In this document: positions 9,614 through 17,759 of the stretch, piece by piece | Position numbering within the stretch: the first letter of the stretch is position 1 | Layout of the letters: each line of letters opens with the position of its first letter | Notes under the pieces: model-generated | Told to the model about the DNA's origin: nothing | The model's database searches: none | What the model saw: the letters and a program-made list of their open reading frames with translations, nothing else | NCBI GenBank assembly: GCA_027318865.1 | Contig: DAHVOJ010000004.1 | Coordinates: 1-64,000, forward strand | DNA: 64,000 nucleotides | Direction: 5' to 3' | From: a bacterium | GTDB lineage: Bacteria; SZUA-79; Acidulodesulfobacterales; Acidulodesulfobacteraceae | Translations under genes and position numbers: made by a program

Positions 9614-10183
9614 ATGATGAAAGAAATCAGAATACACGGCAGAGGCGGTCAGGGTTCCGTTACGATGGCATCTATTCTAGCCATCAGTTTTTTCGACGAC
9701 GGGAATTACTGTCAGGCGTTTCCTTCTTTCGGGTCGGAAAGAACGGGCGCGCCTGTTCAGGCTTTTGCGAGATTCTCCGATAAGCCTATAAGAACAAGGC
9801 ATCAAATATACGAACCGGATTACATAATCGTTCAGGATATAACCCTTCTTAAATCAGTTCCCGTTTACAAAGGCATTAAAGGTAACGGCAAAATTTTAAT
9901 TAATTCGGAAGCCTCCGTTAAGGACGCCATAGGCGAACTCGGCGGAATCGAAGAAGAAAACGTTGTAATGTTTCCGGCATTAAAAATAGCATTGAAGATT
10001 TTAAACAAACCTATAGTCAACACTACCTTACTTGGAGCTTTTTCGGCATTAAGCGGAGACGTCACTATAGATTCGGTCAAGAAAGAGATAGAAAACAGGT
10101 TCGGTTCCAAATTAGGCAAACTTAACGCCGAAGCGGCGCAAACAGCTTATAATTATATAAAAGGAGACAGGAGTGGATTTTAA
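9614..10183 (+). CDS. porG: 2-oxoacid:ferredoxin oxidoreductase, gamma subunit
   Basis: Gamma subunit of a four-subunit pyruvate (or related 2-oxoacid):ferredoxin oxidoreductase, which interconverts pyruvate and acetyl-CoA plus CO2 using ferredoxin. The N-terminal IRIHGRGGQGSVTMASILA motif is characteristic. The ORF track starts at TTG 9545. ATG 9614 is preferred because AAAGGAAA lies just upstream and the family starts close to the GRGGQG motif; this gives 189 aa. The gene order gamma-delta-alpha-beta matches archaeal and Thermotoga-type POR operons. It overlaps the delta gene by 11 bases. Confidence 0.9.
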   Translation: MMKEIRIHGRGGQGSVTMASILAISFFDDGNYCQAFPSFGSERTGAPVQAFARFSDKPIRTRHQIYEPDYIIVQDITLLKSVPVYKGIKGNGKILINSEASVKDAIGELGGIEEENVVMFPALKIALKILNKPIVNTTLLGAFSALSGDVTIDSVKKEIENRFGSKLGKLNAEAAQTAYNYIKGDRSGF

Positions 10184-10436
10184 GGTCGGAATAATTGCGA
10201 TGCCGGGCGCGGCGCTTTCCAACAAGACGGGTTCTTTTGCCAACGAAGTTCCGGTATTTATGCATAAAACATGTACGGGATGCAATCTTTGTATCTATTT
10301 TTGTCCGGAAGGCGTAGTGTACGGCGACAAAAAAACTAAAATATACGATTTTGATTCGGATTACTGTAAAGGATGCGGAATATGCGCCGAAGAATGTCCC
10401 GTGGACGATATAAAAATGGTTCTCGTAGAAAAATAA
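10173..10436 (+). CDS. porD: 2-oxoacid:ferredoxin oxidoreductase, delta (ferredoxin) subunit
   Basis: An 87-aa protein with two 4Fe-4S binding motifs, CTGCNLCIYFCP and CKGCGICAEECP. It is the electron-transfer subunit of the oxidoreductase. The start is GTG 10173 behind a strong AGGAGACAGGA, inside the end of the gamma gene. The N-terminal 25 residues before the first cluster motif are typical of PorD. Confidence 0.93.
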   Translation: MDFKVGIIAMPGAALSNKTGSFANEVPVFMHKTCTGCNLCIYFCPEGVVYGDKKTKIYDFDSDYCKGCGICAEECPVDDIKMVLVEK

Positions 10437-10477
10437 CTTTAACTTGCATTTAATTTGCAAAAAAAGGTGGATATAAT

Positions 10478-11650
10478 ATGAAACAGGTTCTTGAAGGCTC
10501 TATGGCTATCGCAGGCGGAGTGAAAATGGCAGAGCCGCATGTTATTTCGGCTTATCCTATAACGCCGCAGACCCATATAGTCGAACATCTTTCCCAGATG
10601 GTAGCGGACGGCGATTTGAAAGCCGAATTTATTATGGTCGAAAGCGAACATTCGGCGGCTTCCGTAGTACTCGGCGCAAGCGCGTGCGGGGTAAGGACAT
10701 ATACGGCAACGGCTGCGCAGGGGTTGTTATATATGGAAGAAGTTGTTTATAATATTGCGGGGATGAGGCTTCCGGTCGTTATAACGATAGCCAACAGGGC
10801 AATTTCCGCTCCGATAAATATCTGGAACGATATGCAGGATGCTATGGCTATAAGGGATACCGGAGCGATTATGCTCGTTGCCGAGAATAATCAGGAAGCC
10901 TACGATATGCATATCCAGGCGTTTAAGATTGCCGAAAATAGGGACGTAATGCTTCCGGTTATCGTGAACGTGGACGGTTTTGTTTTAACCCATACTTTTG
11001 AAGTCGTAGAAACTATAGACAGTATCGAAAAGGTAAGGGAATATCTTCCGCCTCTAAATATGGAATATAAATTAGACGTCGAAAATCCATATTCTTTCGG
11101 TACGATTGCCGAACCCTCGGTTTATACGGAAGCAAGATATAATTTGTATAACGCTATGAATTTTTCTAGAAACGTTATAATAGATGCCGCAAAAGAGTTC
11201 GACGATATGTTCGGCAGGTTTTACGGAGGCTTGACGGACTCTTACAAAATGGACGATGCGCAGACGGTTATCGTGGCAATGGGTTCGGTTCTCGGCACAG
11301 TAAAAGACGTTGTAGATGAGTTAAGAGAAGCCGGTAAAAAAATAGGCGTTTTAAAAGTTCGCTCGTTCAGACCTTTTCCCGAAGAAGAAATCGTTGCCGC
11401 CCTTAAAAACGCCAAAAACGTTATAGTAATAGAAAAAGCCATATGCCCGGGGAAAGGCGGAATTCTTTCCGTGGAAATAAGGGATTCCCTGTTTAAGCAT
11501 AAAATTAACTCCGTCAGCGTCAATGGCTATACGCTTGGACTCGGCGGCAGGGATATCACGCCCGGAAATATTCACGGCCTTGTCGAGAGGGCGGAAAAAG
11601 AAGAAAACGTTGACGGTGAATTTATCGGCCTGTCCCAGCAGTATCTGTAA
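10478..11650 (+). CDS. porA: 2-oxoacid:ferredoxin oxidoreductase, alpha subunit
   Basis: Alpha subunit, 390 aa, carrying the pyrimidine-binding and transketolase C-terminal-like regions. SAYPITPQTHIVEHL near residue 25, ESEHSAASVVLGAS near 57 and TATAAQGLLYM near 77 are typical of PorA. The start ATG follows AAAAAGGTGG. It lies 41 bases downstream of the delta gene. The substrate is most likely pyruvate, judging from the matching beta subunit, but 2-oxoisovalerate or 2-oxoglutarate cannot be excluded by eye. Confidence 0.92.
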   Translation: MKQVLEGSMAIAGGVKMAEPHVISAYPITPQTHIVEHLSQMVADGDLKAEFIMVESEHSAASVVLGASACGVRTYTATAAQGLLYMEEVVYNIAGMRLPVVITIANRAISAPINIWNDMQDAMAIRDTGAIMLVAENNQEAYDMHIQAFKIAENRDVMLPVIVNVDGFVLTHTFEVVETIDSIEKVREYLPPLNMEYKLDVENPYSFGTIAEPSVYTEARYNLYNAMNFSRNVIIDAAKEFDDMFGRFYGGLTDSYKMDDAQTVIVAMGSVLGTVKDVVDELREAGKKIGVLKVRSFRPFPEEEIVAALKNAKNVIVIEKAICPGKGGILSVEIRDSLFKHKINSVSVNGYTLGLGGRDITPGNIHGLVERAEKEENVDGEFIGLSQQYL

Positions 11651-11689
11651 AATTTAATCTATTAATAAAATAAAATAGGAATATAAATT

Positions 11690-12586
11690 ATGCTGACGAA
11701 AGAGGAAACTCATAACGAACTGTTTACTATGGGACATACCGGTTGTTCGGGGTGCGCCCAGTCTATGGCTGTTAAGCTGATAATGGAGATTTTAGGTAAA
11801 AATACTATTGCTACCAGCGCTACCGGATGCCTCGAGGTTTTTTCGACCCGCTGGCCGGAGTCTTCATGGAAAATTCCGTGGATTCATTCTCTTTTTGAAA
11901 ACTCTGCGGCGGTAGCTTCTGGAATAGAGGCGGCTCTTAAAGTTTTAGGGAAAAAGGAAGATATCACTGTTTTGTCGCAGGCTGGCGACGGCGGCACGGC
12001 GGACATCGGACTTCAGTCGCTAAGCGGAATGTTCGAAAGAAACCACGACGTTTTATACGTCTGCTACGACAACGGCGCATATATGAATACGGGGTATCAG
12101 AGAAGCGGCTTAACGCCGCTTGACGCTTTTACCACAACGAGCCCTTCGGGAAAAGTGTCTTTTGGAAATAACAGGCCTAAAAAATATATGCCTGAAATTG
12201 CGATGGCCCACAGGATTCCATACACCGCGGTTGCATCGGCCGGCTATCCTATGGATCTTCAAAAAAAGGTTAAAAAGGCTAAATCTATAAAGGGAGCAAA
12301 ATATCTGCAGGTTGACGTACCGTGCGTTCCCGGATGGAAATACGAGCCGAAATATTCCGTAAAACTTGCTCAGCTTGCGGTTCAGACGGGTCTTTATCCG
12401 TTATTCGATGCCGAATACGAAAAAATAATTTCGGTCAAAAAGATAAGCAAAAAGGTTCCGGTAGAGGAATATCTAAAACTGCAGGGAAGATTTAAACATC
12501 TGTTCAAAGACGATGCCGGAAGAGCGGAAATAGAAAAGATTCAAAAAATTGCCGACGAAAATATAGAGCGTTTCGGTTTAATTTGA
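11690..12586 (+). CDS. porB: 2-oxoacid:ferredoxin oxidoreductase, beta (TPP) subunit
   Basis: Thiamin diphosphate-binding subunit, 298 aa. The TPP motif begins QAGDGGTADIGLQSL near residue 97 and is followed by YDNGAYMNTGYQRSG. TGCSGCAQS near residue 17 carries cysteines for a 4Fe-4S cluster. The NTGYQRSGLTP segment resembles pyruvate-type beta subunits. With the gamma, delta and alpha genes it completes the complex, which can work in either direction depending on ferredoxin redox state. It ends one base into the folD start codon. Confidence 0.93.
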   Translation: MLTKEETHNELFTMGHTGCSGCAQSMAVKLIMEILGKNTIATSATGCLEVFSTRWPESSWKIPWIHSLFENSAAVASGIEAALKVLGKKEDITVLSQAGDGGTADIGLQSLSGMFERNHDVLYVCYDNGAYMNTGYQRSGLTPLDAFTTTSPSGKVSFGNNRPKKYMPEIAMAHRIPYTAVASAGYPMDLQKKVKKAKSIKGAKYLQVDVPCVPGWKYEPKYSVKLAQLAVQTGLYPLFDAEYEKIISVKKISKKVPVEEYLKLQGRFKHLFKDDAGRAEIEKIQKIADENIERFGLI

Positions 12587-13458
12587 TGGATGGTAATAAT
12601 TCCGATGTTCAAAAAAAGTTAATAGACGGGAGGCTGATTGCCTCGGAAATAGAACTGTCTATATCCGAAAAAATAATCAAACTAAAAAGCAAAGGAATAG
12701 TTGCATCTATTGCCGTTATCCTGGTTGGAGAAAATCCTGCTTCGGTAATTTACGTTCGGAATAAAGAGCGCGCCGCACAGAGATGCGGAATATTATCCAG
12801 AAAAGATATTTACCCCGAATCTTTAAGCGAAAAAGAGCTTTTAAATAAAATAGAAGAATTAAATAACGACCCGTTAATTCACGGTATTCTTGTTCAACTG
12901 CCGCTTCCTCCCCATATAGACGAGAAAAAAATAACTGAATCGATAAGTCCCGCCAAAGACGTGGACGGATTTCATCCTTTAAACGTCGGCAAGATTTTTA
13001 CCGAAAATGCTTCTTTTTATCCCTGCACTCCTTACGGCATATTAAAAATACTGGATTATTACGATATTTCCGCCAAAGGTAAAAACTGTGTTATAATAGG
13101 GCAGAGCAACATTGTCGGGAAGCCCCTTGCTATTATGCTTATGAACAGGTTAGCAACAGTTTCGTCTTTAAATATTTTTACCAAGGACGTGAAAGCTATA
13201 GCCGCAGGTGCGGACATTTTAATATCGGCGACGGGAAAGGCGCATCTAATAGATGAAAGTTACGTTAAAGACGGAGCCGTAGTAATAGACGTCGGTATTT
13301 CCAATATAGGCGGAAAGCTCTGCGGAGACGTAAATTTTGAAAGAGTTATAGACAAAGTTTCAAAAATAACGCCGGTCCCGGGAGGCGTCGGCCCTATTAC
13401 CGTAGCGGTGTTAATGGAAAATACGGTCGAAGCGGCTTTAATGAAATCGGGAATTTAA
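12586..13458 (+). CDS. folD: methylene-THF dehydrogenase / methenyl-THF cyclohydrolase
   Basis: Bifunctional enzyme interconverting 5,10-methylene-THF, methenyl-THF and 10-formyl-THF. Landmarks include YVRNKERAAQRCGI (catalytic Lys region, about residue 55), HGILVQLPLP near residue 100, KDVDGFHPLNVGK and the nucleotide-binding IIGQSNIVGKPLA. ATG 12586 is used instead of the track's TTG 12583, because the ATG shares one base with the porB stop and is the normal arrangement. The gene follows porB directly, so C1 oxidation-reduction and acetyl-CoA chemistry are probably co-transcribed. Confidence 0.95.
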   Translation: MDGNNSDVQKKLIDGRLIASEIELSISEKIIKLKSKGIVASIAVILVGENPASVIYVRNKERAAQRCGILSRKDIYPESLSEKELLNKIEELNNDPLIHGILVQLPLPPHIDEKKITESISPAKDVDGFHPLNVGKIFTENASFYPCTPYGILKILDYYDISAKGKNCVIIGQSNIVGKPLAIMLMNRLATVSSLNIFTKDVKAIAAGADILISATGKAHLIDESYVKDGAVVIDVGISNIGGKLCGDVNFERVIDKVSKITPVPGGVGPITVAVLMENTVEAALMKSGI

Positions 13459-13528
13459 AATAAGATTTAAATATATTCCTATTCATTAAAAAAGTAGGAA
13501 TCGGGTAAATAAAATATAAAAATAGATT

Positions 13529-14185
13529 ATGATAGTATCCAAACAAAAAGATTTAGACGATATATTAAAAAAAATCAGAGGCTCCGTTTTTATATTCGGC
13601 TGCGGCATCTGCTCCGATACTTCCAGAACGGGCGGTCTGAAAGAAGTGGAAGCGATGAAGCGGATTTTAGCCGACGAAAATATCGCCGTCGAAGGGACAT
13701 ACGTAATAGACGCTATGTGCCATCTTCAGAAAGTCAGGAAAGCGGCAAGAGATAACAAAGAGAGTTTGTCGAAGTCGCAGACCGTTTTAGTTTTATCATG
13801 CGGCAGCGGAGTTCAGTCGGCCGTTATGGCTCTTCCTGCTCATATAAAAGTGGTTTCCGGCGTGGATACCATGTTTCTGGGCAATATCGAAAACCTGTCG
13901 TCTCTTAAAGAGATGTGTTCTTTATGCGGAAACTGCGTTTTAAACGAAACCGGCGGAATCTGTCCCGTGACGCTTTGCCCTAAAGGGTTATTGAACGGTC
14001 CGTGCGGAGGCATGAAAAATTATAAATGCGAAATCGACGAAAATATGGACTGCGCGTGGGTTAAAATCTATGAAAGGTCGGTAGTCCAGAATACGCTGGA
14101 AGATATTAAAAAAACGGCTAAACCTAAAGACTATTCGGTTAAGAAACCTGCCGCAACGCTTAAATTTACCGGTTCGCACAAATAA
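13529..14185 (+). CDS. MetV-like zinc protein (MTHFR C-terminal domain family)
   Basis: A 218-aa cysteine-rich protein of the methylenetetrahydrofolate reductase C-terminal family (MTHFR_C, PF12225, by recollection), called MetV in acetogens where it partners MetF. Seen in sequence: FGCGICSDTSRTGG at the N terminus and a C-terminal cluster CSLCGNC..CPVTLCPKGLLNGPCGG. These cysteines could hold zinc or an iron-sulfur cluster. It lies 70 bases after folD. The presence of both MetF and a MetV-like partner suggests an acetogen-type, ferredoxin- or NADH-linked reductase; that is inference. Confidence 0.8.
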   Translation: MIVSKQKDLDDILKKIRGSVFIFGCGICSDTSRTGGLKEVEAMKRILADENIAVEGTYVIDAMCHLQKVRKAARDNKESLSKSQTVLVLSCGSGVQSAVMALPAHIKVVSGVDTMFLGNIENLSSLKEMCSLCGNCVLNETGGICPVTLCPKGLLNGPCGGMKNYKCEIDENMDCAWVKIYERSVVQNTLEDIKKTAKPKDYSVKKPAATLKFTGSHK

Positions 14186-14224
14186 ATAGAATGACATAAT
14201 AAATAGAATAGGACGGAACTATTT

Positions 14225-15358
14225 ATGAAATCTTTTAACGTAAAAGCGCCGGATTATATTTATAAAATAAATCCGTATATTCCGGGCAAACCCATAGAAG
14301 AAGTAGAAAGGGAAAAGGGGATTAAGAATATCGTTAAACTGGCGTCGAACGAAAATCCTCTCGGTCCTTCGCCGTTAGCCCTAAAAGCGATTAGGACCTG
14401 CCTTAAAAATCTAAACAGATATCCCGACGGTTCCGGTTTTTATTTAAAGCAGGAATTAGTTAATTTTTTTGGCGGAAGCCGCGGACGGAAAAAATCCGAA
14501 CTGCAGGGGCTAACGCCCGACAATTTTATCCTCGGAAACGGCTCCAACGAATTAATAGATATAGCCGCAAGGACTTTTTGCGAAAGGGACGAAAACATCG
14601 TGTCCCCGTTCCCTTCTTTCGTGGCGTATGAGCTTGCGGGAGAACAGCTCGGTTTAATGTTAAAAATAAGCAGGCTAAAAAATTATGCTCTCGATTTAGA
14701 CGATATGTATAAATTAATAGACGGCAAAACCAAAGTAATTTTTATATCCAACCCTAACAATCCGACCGGCACGTTTTTCACTAACGATAAAATTATAAAT
14801 TTTATTAATAAAGTAAAAGACAACATTTTAATCATAATCGACGAAGCTTATATCGAATATATAGGCAGATCCTTAGTTGAAGACATAGATATAACCGATT
14901 TTCCAAATATCCTTGTTTTACGGACTTTTTCTAAAGTTTACGGGCTCGCGGGACTCAGGGTCGGTTACGGTATAGGACATAAAGATTTAATTTCCTTAAT
15001 GGACAGGGTACGCGAACCGTTTAACGTCAATTCGCTTTCTTTAGTTGCGGCGGCTGCGGCATTAAACGATAAAGAGTATCTTGAAAAAGTTATATCGACA
15101 AACGAAACCGAGAAAAATTACCTTTACGGTAAATTTAAAAAAATAGGCTTAGAATTTGTAGAAACGGGAGCAAATTTTATACTCGTGAAATTGAAAGGGC
15201 AAAAAGCCGCCGGAATATCGGAAAAACTTCTGAATGCCGGCGTTATCGTAAGGCCTATGGACAGGTTCGGTTACGGCGATATGGTAAGAATTACCGTAGG
15301 CGCCCATAAAGAGAACGTTAAGTTGATAAGGTCATTAAGAGCATTAAGGGAAATATAG
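14225..15358 (+). CDS. hisC: histidinol-phosphate / aromatic aminotransferase
   Basis: Class I/II PLP aminotransferase, 377 aa. VKLASNENPLGPSP at residues 38-51, ISNPNNPTGTFF near residue 175 and RTFSKVYGLAGLRVGYG (Schiff-base Lys) near residue 237 are typical of HisC. No other his genes are in the window, while pheA, DAHP synthase, tyrA and aroA surround it. It may therefore serve phenylalanine and tyrosine transamination instead of, or as well as, histidine synthesis. It lies 39 bases after the metV-like gene. Confidence 0.87.
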   Translation: MKSFNVKAPDYIYKINPYIPGKPIEEVEREKGIKNIVKLASNENPLGPSPLALKAIRTCLKNLNRYPDGSGFYLKQELVNFFGGSRGRKKSELQGLTPDNFILGNGSNELIDIAARTFCERDENIVSPFPSFVAYELAGEQLGLMLKISRLKNYALDLDDMYKLIDGKTKVIFISNPNNPTGTFFTNDKIINFINKVKDNILIIIDEAYIEYIGRSLVEDIDITDFPNILVLRTFSKVYGLAGLRVGYGIGHKDLISLMDRVREPFNVNSLSLVAAAAALNDKEYLEKVISTNETEKNYLYGKFKKIGLEFVETGANFILVKLKGQKAAGISEKLLNAGVIVRPMDRFGYGDMVRITVGAHKENVKLIRSLRALREI

Positions 15359-15367
15359 AAAATCAAT

Positions 15368-15396
15368 TTTACAATTATTTTAGGATAAGATAAAAT
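15368..15396 (+). promoter_or_regulatory. sigma-70 promoter of the hicBA module
   Basis: TTTACA and TAAAAT are separated by exactly 17 bases, 24 nt before the hicB start codon. The short leader fits a small autonomously transcribed toxin-antitoxin module. Confidence 0.45.
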
Positions 15397-15419
15397 ATAT
15401 GCTATCGGAGGTTATTGAG

Positions 15420-15611
15420 ATGGATAAAGTAAAATTTGTCTATCGGCAGGATGAAAATTTTTGGCTCGGTTATCTATGTGAATATCCGGATTATATTACG
15501 CAAGGGGAATCATTTGACGAGTTAAAGGAAAATCTTAAAGATATTTATAACGATATAATATCGAATGCCGTTCCTAATGTTAGAAAAGTTGCGGAATTGG
15601 AAGTTGCATGA
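15420..15611 (+). CDS. hicB: HicB-type antitoxin
   Basis: Antitoxin of a HicAB module. The N-terminal half has the HicB partial RNase H fold (KFVYRQDENFWLGYLCEYPDY..GESFDELKENLKDI). The track ORF starts at 15399. ATG 15420 is chosen because CGGAGGT precedes it by 7 bases and the family begins at the first strand; this gives 63 aa. It lacks a clear C-terminal DNA-binding domain, as in the short HicB subgroup. Its stop codon overlaps the hicA start as ATGA. The toxin gene is frameshifted, so the antitoxin may now be functionally orphaned. Confidence 0.8.
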   Translation: MDKVKFVYRQDENFWLGYLCEYPDYITQGESFDELKENLKDIYNDIISNAVPNVRKVAELEVA

Positions 15612-15786
15612 AAAGAAAAGAGCTTATAAAAAGGCTTGAAAATGCAGAGTGTATTTTAATCAGGCATGCGGTAAACATGATTGGTTCCAAAATGTAAATA
15701 CAAAAATTGTTCAACCGGTGCCAAGACATAATGAAATAAAAGAGAGTTTGGCGAAACATATTTTAAAATTAATGACCGACAAATAA
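15608..15786 (+). pseudogene. hicA: frameshifted HicA-type toxin
   Basis: Not in the ORF track. Frame 1 reads MKRKELIKRLENAECILIRHA from ATG 15608 (overlapping the hicB stop). After about position 15669 the HicA sequence continues in another frame as GKHDWFQNVNTKIVQPVPRH and onward to TAA 15784-15786. The HicA active-site segment (G-x-H-D-W) is in the second frame. One missing base near 15667-15670 explains the break. In frame 1 translation stops after about 29 codons, so no full toxin would be made unless the ribosome shifts. Confidence 0.8.
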
Positions 15787-15813
15787 TAAAATTTGGTTTA
15801 AGGAGGGAAATAG

Positions 15814-16833
15814 ATGATTTTAGTATTAAAAAAAAGCGTTACTAAGGAAGAGATAAATTATATCATTAGCAAAATAGAACAGGCTGGTCTAAAGCCGCAC
15901 ATTTCGGAGGGAGCCGATGTTACTATTATCGGCTGTATTGGGCATGAAGACGCGGTTAAGGCTTTTTTCGGCGAGGCGGAAGCGCTTGCGGGAGTGGACA
16001 AAGCCATTAGAATATCCAAGCCGTACAAACTGGCTTCAAAAGAGCTCGGAAAGGAAAGGAGCATCTTTAAAATCGGAGACATAGAAATAGGCGGGGACGA
16101 TATAGCCGTTATTGCAGGACCCTGCGCCGTAGAAAACCTTGAAAATCTTACCGAAATTGCCGAAAACATCAAAAAATCCGGCGCTAAAGTATTAAGGGGC
16201 GGCGCATTCAAGCCGAGAACCAGCCCCTATACGTTTCAGGGGCTTGGCGAAGAAGGACTTAAATACTTAAGCGAGGCAAGAAAAAAAACCGGACTTTTGG
16301 TCGCAACCGAAGTAATGGATCCCAGGGATTTGGACCTTGTCTGTTCTTATGCGGATATTATACAGGTAGGCGCAAGAAATATGCAGAATTTCAGACTGCT
16401 TCAGGACGTCGGAAAAGTAAATAAGCCCGTAATACTTAAAAGGGGCTTGTGTTCGACTATACAGGAATTTTTGATGTCCGCCGAATATATTATGTCAAAC
16501 GGCAACGAACAGGTAATATTATGCGAAAGGGGAATCAGGACATACGAAACCTCTACCAGAAACACGCTCGATTTAAGCGCCGTTCCGGTCTTAAAGAGGC
16601 TTTCGCATCTTCCCGTCATCGTCGATCCTTCTCATGCGGCGGGCGTATGGTATTACGTAGAACCGCTTTCCCTTGCCGCCGTTGCGGTGGGAGCCGACGG
16701 TCTTATGATAGAAGTTCATCCTGTGCCGGAAAAAGCGTTCTCGGACGGAGCGCAGTCTTTGAAATACGGCACTTTTGACGACTTAATCAATAAAGCAAAG
16801 GCGGTCGCAAAGGCGGTCGGTAGAAATATATAA
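15814..16833 (+). CDS. aroF: 3-deoxy-7-phosphoheptulonate (DAHP) synthase, type I-beta
   Basis: First enzyme of the shikimate pathway, condensing PEP and erythrose 4-phosphate. At 339 aa it has an N-terminal ferredoxin-like regulatory domain (about 1-65) followed by the KDO8P-synthase-like barrel: [10 protein letters not shown] near residue 98, [16 protein letters not shown] near 129 and the [13 protein letters not shown] metal-binding segment near 265. The start follows AAGGAGGGAAATAG. The ferredoxin-like domain suggests allosteric control by tyrosine or phenylalanine. It starts the aroF-tyrA-aroA run. Confidence 0.94.
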   Translation: MILVLKKSVTKEEINYIISKIEQAGLKPHISEGADVTIIGCIGHEDAVKAFFGEAEALAGVDKAIRISKPYKLASKELGKERSIFKIGDIEIGGDDIAVIAGPCAVENLENLTEIAENIKKSGAKVLRGGAFKPRTSPYTFQGLGEEGLKYLSEARKKTGLLVATEVMDPRDLDLVCSYADIIQVGARNMQNFRLLQDVGKVNKPVILKRGLCSTIQEFLMSAEYIMSNGNEQVILCERGIRTYETSTRNTLDLSAVPVLKRLSHLPVIVDPSHAAGVWYYVEPLSLAAVAVGADGLMIEVHPVPEKAFSDGAQSLKYGTFDDLINKAKAVAKAVGRNI

Positions 16834-16844
16834 CCTTAATAATC

Positions 16845-17759
16845 ATGTTTAAAGATATTACAATAATTGGGCTCGGTTTTATGGGGGCGTCTATTGCAGG
16901 AGCCGTTAGAAAAAAATTTCCCGAAACGAATATCAAGGGATACGACGCCGTTAAAAAAAATATCGATTACTGCCTTTCTAAAGATATAATAGACGGTGCC
17001 GCAAATATCGAAAAAGCCGGATGCGGAGGCGGGGATTGTTTGATAATAATGTGTATTCCTCCCGCGGCTATAGTTTCTTTTTTTGAAAAACATCCGGCTT
17101 TTTTTATTAACGCAACTTTAGTAACGGATATCGGAAGCGTTAAAAACGGCATTACTTATAATGCCGAAGCAAATAATATAAGCAATTTCGTCGGCTCGCA
17201 TCCAATGTGCGGCTCCGATAAAACCGGGCCGGAAAATGCGGATTTTTCTCTTTTCGATGGCAAGAAATGCATCGTTATCAGAGAAAACGCCGATTTAACG
17301 GATAAACGGAGAACGGCAAAAATAGAACAAACCGCGGGATTCTGGGAATCGTTAAATATGAACGTTATTTTTTCTACCGCCGAAATACACGACGATATAA
17401 CCGCATATACCAGCCATCTTCCCCATCTTATCGCTTTTTTGCTGTCCGACGCGACGCTTTCTCATATTTTTAATAAAAATAAAGATAACAATAAATATAA
17501 ATATAGAGACGAAAGAGAATTTGCGCTGCTTACCGGTTTTATAGGGAGCGGCTTTAAAGATTCGACAAGAATAGCTTCTTCTTCTCCGGATTTATGGACG
17601 GACATATTTCTTATGAACGATGAAAATATTATTTCTTCCTTGGATAACTTTATAACCTCGGCTAATTCTATTAAAGGATTGATAGAAACCGGAGACAGAG
17701 AAGGTTTAAACTCGTATCTGAAGAAAATTTGCGGAGAGCGGAAAGAGGCGGGGATTTGA
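16845..17759 (+). CDS. tyrA: prephenate / arogenate dehydrogenase
   Basis: Oxidative decarboxylation of prephenate (or arogenate) for tyrosine. At 304 aa it starts with the Rossmann motif IIGLGFMGASIAGAV. VTDIGSVK near residue 99, SHPMCGSDKTGPENAD near 123 and the LPHLIAF helix near 197 mark the family. A polar stretch rich in Asn, Lys and Asp (about residues 209-224) is inserted in the helical domain. The stop TGA overlaps the TTG start of aroA, so translational coupling is likely. Confidence 0.92.
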   Translation: MFKDITIIGLGFMGASIAGAVRKKFPETNIKGYDAVKKNIDYCLSKDIIDGAANIEKAGCGGGDCLIIMCIPPAAIVSFFEKHPAFFINATLVTDIGSVKNGITYNAEANNISNFVGSHPMCGSDKTGPENADFSLFDGKKCIVIRENADLTDKRRTAKIEQTAGFWESLNMNVIFSTAEIHDDITAYTSHLPHLIAFLLSDATLSHIFNKNKDNNKYKYRDEREFALLTGFIGSGFKDSTRIASSSPDLWTDIFLMNDENIISSLDNFITSANSIKGLIETGDREGLNSYLKKICGERKEAGI

